A stretch of 64,000 nt of DNA from Rhexocercosporidium sp. MPI-PUGE-AT-0058 (taxonomy: Eukaryota > Ascomycota > Leotiomycetes > Helotiales). Position numbers and translations under genes: made by a program. Shown piece by piece: positions 56,884-64,000 of the stretch (position 1 is its first letter; every line of letters begins with the position of its first letter). The notes beneath the pieces were generated by a model. The model was given only the letters and a program-made list of their open reading frames with translations. It did no database searches and had not been told where the DNA came from. Where the stretch lies: positions 868,001 to 932,000 of the forward strand of contig JAGTJL010000011.1 in NCBI GenBank assembly GCA_020746875.1. The letters run 5' to 3'.

Positions 56884-57719
56884 GAAGCAATGAATGGATG
56901 ACTTGAAACTTGACAGGCTATGGTATTGAGAGAATTTCCACGTCAATAGGTGATTTGTTTGATCAAATCTCACTTCCAGGTTGAGATCTCTGACTGTACC
57001 TGACTTGAGCTGTTGTGATGAATGGTCGTGAGTTAGTGAGAGAAGAAATGGGGAAATGTGGGGGCGGGGTTCCCAGCTCGGCAGAGGTCATCCCGAATCC
57101 TAGAAGCTTAACTGTGCGTGGGAAAATGCAGTGTCACCCAACAACTCATTATACTTGTTGACAAAGAAAGGGAACTTCTGCGAATGGTTATAGGACTGGC
57201 TTCTCCCAATCCAATAATATACAGCTGCATCATGACGGAAAGCCATGCCTGTGAAATGAATCTAGCTATCGGCCACATAAGGGTGGAAAATTTCGAACTT
57301 GAGTACAGAGTCAGATATCGGGATACTTGGTATTCTTGACAATGTAAGATGCGGCAACACCGAGTTATTTCGGAGAGTAGTCTCTGAACTCCAGGCTCCC
57401 CCTGAAGTCGTGTGAGCATGTTAGCTATTTCAAGCTTAACGGCAGGACTTCTAACTCACAAGACTCATAACAGCGCAGAGAATTTCAAAGATTTGAAATT
57501 TCTCTTGATGAACATATTGATTCCACAAACAAAAAGTGCTGCTCGTTGTGGTGATAAGCGACGACAAGTAGGGAGAAGCAAGGGTTTACGCTCTGAAGTG
57601 AATGGCAATGTCTTGAAATTCTCACAGGACATTCATTCAAGAGTCTCTAACGAGATCTCACAGCTACCGCACTGTGCGACTGCGTCTGTCTGTCTGTCCA
57701 AGGGAAAGGCTGTAGGTGT
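56884..57719. other. Promoter of the epimerase and spacer
   Basis: A 158-codon plus-strand frame beginning at 57412 runs into the A-rich tract and has no recognisable content. No gene supported. Confidence 0.35.
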
Positions 57720-57736
57720 TTCGCTGCAAGTTCTTG

Positions 57737-57870
57737 AAAAGAAAACAACCCAACATCCCCCGACCAAAACAAAAAAAACAAAAAACAGAACAAAAACACC
57801 AAAAAACAAACACCACCATCCATGCGCCCATATTTACCACTCCTTTAAAAAACAAAAAGGAAAAAAAAAA
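57737..57870. repeat. A-rich low-complexity tract
   Basis: AAAACAAAA/ACAAAAAC-type sequence beside the tRNA-like repeat. The first tRNA-like copy at 46 kb also lies next to an (AAAAC)n tract. Confidence 0.75.
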
Positions 57871-57876
57871 TTCAAT

Positions 57877-57950
57877 TGCCCAGACTGAGACTCGAACTCA
57901 GAGTTTACAAATCCAATCGCCCCTCCTAAACGACTATCCAAAATTGCCAT
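57877..57950 (-). ncRNA. tRNA-like Pol III repeat, copy 2
   Basis: Minus strand: T-arm CTGAG, TTCGAGT, CTCAG, then TCTGGGCA and T-runs. The region 5' of it (TTTAGGAGGGGCGATT) matches copy 1 (TTTTGGGAGGGGTATT). No acceptor stem forms. Confidence 0.45.
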
Positions 57951-58861
57951 CCAATGTATGGCGTAGGTGGTGGTACAGCTAGTCCAAACGGGGCTCAGGT
58001 GATGCATGTGTTACCATTACACTATCTAGGCTGGATTGGCGATTGATGGTGTTCGAATCTTTTATTTGGATACGTGTGTTCGAATTTGATCGTGAGGTTT
58101 TTTTTGGGAGGGGAAGGGGTGAGGGATAGGGGAGAGGTGAATCTGGAGCGGCAGCGAAGGTGAGGTGCTAGAGGCACGAGGAAGGACCTGGTAGGACTAG
58201 CGGCTACTACGGATGTTGTGATATTCTGTGATGACTTTGAAGTGACTTTGACGTCTGGTAAGGACCTTTGGGGGAGTCGAACAGCCACTGTGGACCATAC
58301 GTGTAAAAGAAAGACAGATAAAGCGGACTTCCAGTTCGTTCTGCTCGTTCCTGTTCGTCTTACAGAGGACATACTAGATTGCCAAAGCTTCAAGAATGAC
58401 TCTATCAAAACTTATGATGTTAATCCTGTCACAAACATGTCCGCTACGCCTCTCCAAACACCGACAGGAAAACAATAACCGCAGGAGCGACTGAGGCTCA
58501 GAAGAACAGTCTTGACCCACCTGTATTTGAAATGTGCTTCCTATATGTCAGGCCATGCGTGTATTTCGCTAGTCTGGGCACTTTACGATATAAAGGAAAG
58601 TAAAGTAGCGGAAGCAAGGCATAGAGAGAACTAAGTATGCTCTTGCGCCCACCAAATTTCGTTAAGCAAGAACGAATCGCCTGGGGAAATGAATGATCTT
58701 AGGGAGGAGTAGGCACCTACCGAAAAGGGAAAGAGAGCATATCCGAAGCTGGTCCTAAACAAAGTGGGAAACGAACCTTCTCACACAAATACTCACAGCT
58801 CAAGAATCAAGACCCTCTCATCTCCCACACAAATTCTTCCATTACATATTATCACACTTTA
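57951..58861. other. Intergenic
   Basis: No gene recognised on either strand. Confidence 0.35.
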
Positions 58862-59575
58862 TCACCTCCCCAGCCCCTCCTCCCTCTCCATCCCCAAAAT
58901 CGGCTTTACCCCCTCAAATTTCATCTCAAACCTCCAACACCCCGGATGTCTCCTCCCTCTACATTTGCACTTCTTCCCATCAACCCCCTGTTTGCTCTTT
59001 CCTCCCACCTCAGGAATCCCAAAGGCCTCTCCTCCCTGCACACTAGGGGTCCATCTAACATGTCCTTTCTTCTTCTTCTCCTTGTCCCCAGCACCCCTGA
59101 CAATCCCAGCACCAGCAGCACCACCACCAATAACAAATCCACCGATTTCCCTATCTGCTGTGGATTTAGAAGTAGATCTCGATCTACATCTAGCCCTCCC
59201 GCTCACCTCTTGTACGCTTACGCTTCGCTCGTCAGAATAGGTTTCCTTGCTTTGTAATAATGTCTCTTCTTCTTCACTACTCATCCTACTCCTCAGTATA
59301 CCCACTCGATTCCTCGTCTTCACATTGTGATTTCGATTTCGATCGTGGGTGTGATCATGATTATGAGGAGCAGGTCGACGGTTCCGGATGTAGAGAATAG
59401 CACCGATTAGGATAGCGAGCGTGAGGAGGAGGATACTGGCGTCGAGGAAGATGGCTACGCGGTAGGAGACTGGGAGGGAGGATGTGAAGGACCATGATGA
59501 GGATGGTTCTGAGGAGGGGGGTTGTTGGGCTGTCGAGGGGGGTGTGTGGAAGAGGGTTGTTCGGGGGAGGAGCAT
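58862..59575 (-). CDS. Single-pass membrane protein, unknown function
   Basis: 237 residues from a true ATG at 59575. Residues 1-35 are Ser/Pro/Thr-rich, followed by one strong membrane helix (AIFLDASILLLTLAILIGAILYI), then a basic His/Arg/Asn-rich stretch (HNHDHTHDRNRNHN). The cytosolic tail is Ser/Glu-rich with a glycine-alanine patch (GGFVIGGGAAGAGIV) and a late cysteine group (CKCRGRRHPGCW). It looks like small fungal membrane proteins with a short outer and a long inner part; no catalytic domain is visible. The helix and length make it more likely than not to be real. No function is assigned. Confidence 0.5.
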   Translation of the reverse strand: MLLPRTTLFHTPPSTAQQPPSSEPSSSWSFTSSLPVSYRVAIFLDASILLLTLAILIGAILYIRNRRPAPHNHDHTHDRNRNHNVKTRNRVGILRSRMSSEEEETLLQSKETYSDERSVSVQEVSGRARCRSRSTSKSTADREIGGFVIGGGAAGAGIVRGAGDKEKKKKGHVRWTPSVQGGEAFGIPEVGGKSKQGVDGKKCKCRGRRHPGCWRFEMKFEGVKPILGMEREEGLGR

Positions 59576-60849
59576 GATGGGTGTGTGGTGGGGGATTACT
59601 TGGGGGTGTTAGCTGGTATTCTCTTGATCAGGTTGCTTGGGTGCTTGTGAGTTGGAGGCAGCTTGGGAGGAGACGGGCACTTACTGTGGGTGCAGGAAAT
59701 GGACTATATTAGAAATTAGGTGTATATTCCTGGATATAGATCAGGTAAGAGGAAGTCGGTCGAGAGGGTGAGTGAGCGAGTGAGCGTACACCTCAGCGAA
59801 GAGGTCTCGCAGATGAATATTCTGTGGTCGGAAGAGGAGGAAATAGCACAGAATGAGCAGAACAGAGTTCACTCAAACCTCAGCAGCATGAAAAGCTTCT
59901 TTCCCGGTTCCTCTACCTCAATTTCAAACCAGAAAAACTTGATTAAAGAGAGTAACTGGCGAGAAATCACCATGTAGACAAAGAAGCAGAAGCGGCAGCA
60001 ATCGTCATGGTGACAAGCTGGGGGACGTGAGGTCTAGATGAGAAGAGGACGAGTGGAGGAGGAAGAGAGGACGGCCGGGCCGGATCGCAGCATGCACAAA
60101 AGCACAGCACCAATCAATAACTATCTCCACCTCGCGGCTACCTTACCAAGCACGAAAGACCGAGGCGGACGGACGAATGAATCGGATTCGGTCGAGGCCA
60201 GGGGTCCAGGAAATCCCCTGGTGGGCATATTTAAATTCCGTTTCGGGACTACGGGACCTGCCATGCGAGACATGTTGTATTGATGGTGCTAGCCCGTATT
60301 GGAGGGGATGACTTAGCAAGTGAGGCTGAAAATTAATAGACCCTTCTATTGTGGCTGGGATGGTTTGGGATTTGCATGTGGTGATTGGTGCATAGAGAAC
60401 AGGTGGGGGTGGAAGTTTAATGAGGTTCTTGGGAGCGGAGCTTGTTGATGCATGTGGGGGGCACTGAAGTGCCATCGGCTGTGTGTGATGAGCATTCGAG
60501 GGAGCCCGTTGACGGCGGGGTTAGGAAAGGTTTTAAGAACGGATGAGTGGTGTGGTTAATGCCGTTCGAGATGCTTATGAATCTTGGCGGAGGAAGCGGC
60601 TCCGGAGAGGAGAAAGGAAAGGAAAAGAAGTTGTAAGTTGTGCCGAGGAGGGATATGTGAACTTCATTCTTGAGTATGATCTTATGCCCAGCATCAATCT
60701 GATCCGAGTGATAGGAGACCCCATCCTATCATATAATACAACACAATTGTGTACATTTCCGTGTTTCCCTCCGATCCGAGATGAGATCATGTTGTACAAC
60801 CAACTCCCCCCATACCATACTTTTATACACCCTTTGCCTTTTGATACAT
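59576..60849. other. Promoter of the membrane protein and 3' flank of RSM22
   Basis: Short frames only, no recognisable content. Purine-rich around 59730-59850. Confidence 0.35.
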
Positions 60850-63432
60850 CTAGAAGTCATCCTCCCCAAGAGGCTTGGGTACCTTCCAGATCCGTCCACC
60901 CTTCGTCCTCTTCTCCCTCTTCACAAGTCTGCTTGCCATTCCAGCCTCCTTGATTTCAGCAACACCCTCCTTGCCCATGATCATATCGTAATGCTTCTTC
61001 TTCATCTTCTTACCTCCCTTGCCCATCTTGCCATCTCGAATGCCCTTCACTTTACCACCCTCCTCGCCTCCACGTCCAAGACGAGGTGATCTGAATGTTC
61101 GAGTCTTAGCTCCCAAGGCCCAGAGATCTCCCCAGCTGGATTTGCGTGCATCGCGGTATGCAGCTTTGCTGAAACTGCGTGGCACAGTCCAACGTTCGAG
61201 TTTTCCAGATGGAGTACAAAGGTCGAGAGTGACATGACCACGACGTTTGAGACTGGGCAGAATGATACGAGGTAGGTTCAAAGGTTCGAATTTGACATCG
61301 CTCGACTCTGTGTCGATCTCAATATCAGATTCAGGTAGATCGTGGTCTTCGTACCCAACAAGCGATTGCAGGGTTGCCTCCTCGCCTTGTAGTGGATTGG
61401 GCGAAGTTTTCCGGGCATCAACACCTCGACGAACAGCAATGTAACTGAATTTGGCATCTTCGTGATTGCGGATCTTGGCTCCCAAAACCTTCTGAAGATA
61501 ATCTGGTCGAATGAACCTCTGAGGGAAATGACAGAAGTCTTTGCGTCCGGAGCTGAATCCGGGCACCGGGTACATTGGACACTTCAGGTGATTCGTGCAA
61601 GGTGCAATGATCATGCCTTCTTCCTTTTTCGTGAACCGTGCTCTTTCGGAATTGGGAGACTGGATCTCATTCTCAATGGCAGTCTCTCCCGGTGAAGAGA
61701 TATGCGACTCGAGAAGGAGGGACCTAGCACCGGCAATCGCCTCAAATCCACGAGGAAGTCCTTTCTCGATGATGATGAGAACACCACCATTCGGGTCGAG
61801 CAGAGACCACAGATTTTGGACCATATTCTTCCTTCGGAAATCTTCCTTCAGGGGAAACAAAGTATGAGGAGCAATGATAATGTCATATGACTTCCTAGGC
61901 TGGTTCACATTGCGGTCCAAGTGCGGTGTTGTAGACGGACCTGGCATGTATTCTGGCAGTCGAGGTAGAAAGGTGGTATCGTCCAAGAATCGAGAAATCC
62001 GATGTCGCAGAGCGGTAGAGCCGGTGAGTACTGACGTTTTCCCGTGGGGAGCCTGTTCCCCTTCAACGAGTCCCTCATCTCTCATCACATCCCACTCTGC
62101 TTGCAAAATTTCGCGCCACGCAATGACTCCCGCACCTGCACCACCTGCATCTAATATTCGCGGCCCTTCACCACCTTCTCTGAATATCAAATCTCGAACC
62201 CATTGGCCACCAAGACGTTTCCGGACTTCTACCAGCGTGTTCGTGATAGATGCGAATGTCCCTGGCATGACTGCAGCTAAATATGCATCTGCCTCAATCT
62301 CGCTCATCTTATGCTGCATGGCATCCAACCCGATATTCTTTTGCGGGAGCATTTTCTTCGAAGCAGGTACAGATGCCGAGTAGGGTAGCCCCTTGCCACC
62401 GAAGACCCTTTCTGCAGCCTCAGTGACATGCTTTGTGTTCGCGCGTGCGAGCAACTCAGAGATGGGTGCCAGAAATGTCTCCTTTGGAAAGGTAAGTGTC
62501 GTAGGATACGTTCCAGATCGACCAGTCATTGTATGAGGATGTGTACGAACAGCATCAGAGCTGATCCATGTCCCATCGCCTTCCTCCTCATCCTCCTCTT
62601 CCATTTCCTCCTCGTCCTCCTCGTACTCCTCGTCTATCTCCTCTTCCTCTTCCTCGATAGGTTGGGCCAAAGCTGCATCCATGTCCAATTGCAATCGTGC
62701 AATGACATCAATTTCTCGTTGATTCCTCCCTTGGATCTGGACTGCATCTTCGTCGACCTCTTCACTAGCCACAACTCCCTCCTCATAATCCTCTATAAGA
62801 CTCTCGCCTTCCTTCACCTGTTCCAGCTCGCCAGCGAGTCCCTCATCTTCAGCTAAGAGTTCCTCGCTGGCCAGATACATCTCATCCGTCTCCTCACTAG
62901 TCATCTCCTCCTCCATCACCGAATACCCTAACTCCGGATCAAACTCAACTTCCTCATACTCTCCCTGATCATTCTGCCTCAATAGCACATTCCGCACCTT
63001 ATCCGGATCAACCTCCTCTTCTCCCTCTGGCAGATACTCCAAGTCCTCCGGCTTTGTCTCACGTAATGGCGGCCCATACAATCGTTCATAGAGCACGTAC
63101 TCCTCGACAGACAGATAATCCTTCGGGAGAGTCTCTCCAAACGTCTGTCTTGCCTGCCTGACCACCGCCTCAATGCCAGTATCTGTTCCTCCGGCGGGTG
63201 AGTCTGGCAGGTCCAATTTCGGTTCTTCTGCCCGTTTTCTTGTTGTTGAGAATGCCCGCAAGGTAGTGTGGCGATATGGGAGGGCACGAGGTTGTGTTTG
63301 GATTCGTGTACTGCTGTACCGAGCTCGTGCAGTGTTCGCGGGCGCGCAATTCGTGAACCCGTTCTCGAAAAGCGATAGTAGTTGAAGGCGGCATGATTGA
63401 CACGCCCTTGGTATCTTTCTGGCGGACAACAT
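60850..63432 (-). CDS. RSM22: Mitochondrial ribosome small-subunit factor Rsm22 (METTL17 family)
   Basis: Single exon of 860 residues from the ATG at 63432. The N-terminus (MLSARKIPRACQSCRL, then YSSTRIQTQPR and RAFSTTRKRAEE) is a mitochondrial presequence with a cleavage-like RAFSTT. An acidic linker rich in Glu covers about residues 150-300. The methyltransferase-like domain has GPRILDAGGAGAGVIAW (SAM-site-like glycines). The family's metal-binding cysteines are in PCTNHLKCPMYP and KDFCHFPQRF. The C-terminus is strongly basic (KGGKKMKKKHYD). In yeast and animals the protein binds the mitoribosomal small subunit during assembly; METTL17 carries an Fe-S cluster at these cysteines. The codons upstream of 63432 have no ATG context better than this one. 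Confidence 0.9.
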   Translation of the reverse strand: MLSARKIPRACQSCRLQLLSLFENGFTNCAPANTARARYSSTRIQTQPRALPYRHTTLRAFSTTRKRAEEPKLDLPDSPAGGTDTGIEAVVRQARQTFGETLPKDYLSVEEYVLYERLYGPPLRETKPEDLEYLPEGEEEVDPDKVRNVLLRQNDQGEYEEVEFDPELGYSVMEEEMTSEETDEMYLASEELLAEDEGLAGELEQVKEGESLIEDYEEGVVASEEVDEDAVQIQGRNQREIDVIARLQLDMDAALAQPIEEEEEEIDEEYEEDEEEMEEEDEEEGDGTWISSDAVRTHPHTMTGRSGTYPTTLTFPKETFLAPISELLARANTKHVTEAAERVFGGKGLPYSASVPASKKMLPQKNIGLDAMQHKMSEIEADAYLAAVMPGTFASITNTLVEVRKRLGGQWVRDLIFREGGEGPRILDAGGAGAGVIAWREILQAEWDVMRDEGLVEGEQAPHGKTSVLTGSTALRHRISRFLDDTTFLPRLPEYMPGPSTTPHLDRNVNQPRKSYDIIIAPHTLFPLKEDFRRKNMVQNLWSLLDPNGGVLIIIEKGLPRGFEAIAGARSLLLESHISSPGETAIENEIQSPNSERARFTKKEEGMIIAPCTNHLKCPMYPVPGFSSGRKDFCHFPQRFIRPDYLQKVLGAKIRNHEDAKFSYIAVRRGVDARKTSPNPLQGEEATLQSLVGYEDHDLPESDIEIDTESSDVKFEPLNLPRIILPSLKRRGHVTLDLCTPSGKLERWTVPRSFSKAAYRDARKSSWGDLWALGAKTRTFRSPRLGRGGEEGGKVKGIRDGKMGKGGKKMKKKHYDMIMGKEGVAEIKEAGMASRLVKREKRTKGGRIWKVPKPLGEDDF

Positions 63433-64000
63433 GACTGCAGTGCGTGGTTTGTGAAGCTGTGAAGTCTTCCATAAATTATTTTGGGGAGCTTGATGTTTCA
63501 ACCTGAGGCTCAGACAAGCAGAGCCAATCAAATTCGTCTCAATGGTCAGACTAACAACACTCAACATCATCAAGCAATCTGGCTGTTGTAAATTCATTCA
63601 ACGTTCTAGTCCCAAGATGTCAGACTTTTGGATACCTCTAGGATGTGTGTATCTGATACTTTATCGTCCCAGTGGACGTACAATAGTCTGTGGCGAAGTA
63701 TCCCATATTCCAGTCTCCAAATCTCTTTCATCACATCATGCGTTTGCAATGGAGCTTGTCAATTTCGGAATCATTGAAGTATGCACCCTCTCTTGTTTGG
63801 CTGTTCCGATGCCGTCATGCTTAGTCAAGACTTCTTTCTTGTTGACTTTGATTGAATTCTTTCCTGGCGACATCTCAAAGTTCTGATCCATTAAAGATCT
63901 CAAACTTCTTTATCTGGTCTGTTGAGAGAACTTTTTATCATGTGTTCGCTGCTACTTCCTGGCTCAGGACAAGAGCTTTTTTCATATAAAGCCCACAATA
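63433..64000. other. Promoter of RSM22 and right edge
   Basis: A plus-strand frame (63542-63886) has no recognisable content. No gene supported up to the edge. Confidence 0.35.

Noticed and set aside
57412..57888. A 158-codon plus-strand frame
   Set aside because: Its second half is the A-rich tract (Lys/Thr/Asn run) and its first half has no protein-like pattern.

Overview
The window is nuclear DNA of a filamentous ascomycete (Pezizomycotina; gene content and intron style would fit a Leotiomycete, but this is inference). Evidence: most introns are 47-75 nt with GTRNGY donors, CTRAY-like branch sites and YAG acceptors. The gene set is also typical: an ascomycete laccase, an FHA/tail-anchor SLMAP-type STRIPAK subunit, a Zn2Cys6 factor, Rsm22, Mgr2, HET-domain proteins and CorA-like fungal membrane proteins. 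Many genes are assembled here from several exons, and each stated coding length was checked to be a multiple of three.

Layout. 0.8-12 kb: an MFS transporter (-), an unknown protein (+), an F-box gene broken by one in-frame TAG (-), a PAF-acetylhydrolase-like alpha/beta hydrolase without a visible ATG (+), a CorA-like membrane protein (-) and a small three-exon gene (+). 12.9-18.5 kb: a protein kinase-like gene (-), a HET-domain pseudogene (+), an aminoglycoside-phosphotransferase-fold kinase (+), a decayed family-2 glycosyltransferase pseudogene (+) and a tRNA-Ile-like gene (-). 19-32 kb: laccase (-), a 3 kb stretch with no recognisable gene, Mgr2 (-, five short exons), the SLMAP-like FHA protein (+) and a five-exon Zn2Cys6 regulator (+).

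32.5-46 kb is an accessory island. It has a HET C-terminal fragment (-), a divergent pair made of an AAA+ ATPase (-) and a STAND-like NTPase interrupted by two stops (+), a tandem hairpin repeat between them, three solo-LTR-like repeats, a 247-bp MITE with TA flanks, a nearly intact MULE transposon (35-bp TIRs, perfect 8-bp target duplication, one in-frame TAG) and a WW-WW-WW-HET gene broken by one TAA and cut off inside the HET domain. Most of the nonsense codons can be read as C-to-T or G-to-A changes, which fits RIP-like mutation.

46-64 kb is mostly core genome: simple repeats and a tRNA-like repeat, a membrane-anchored polysaccharide deacetylase (-), an Hst2-type sirtuin (-), a possible 29-residue spliced gene (+), a dihydroxy-acid dehydratase with an 8-nt microexon (+), an NAD-dependent epimerase (-), a second tRNA-like repeat, a single-pass membrane protein (-) and Rsm22 (-).

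The best candidate for an unusual system is the 32-45 kb island. HET, WW-HET, AAA+ and STAND-like genes together resemble a fungal allorecognition or NLR-type locus in decay, invaded by nested transposons.
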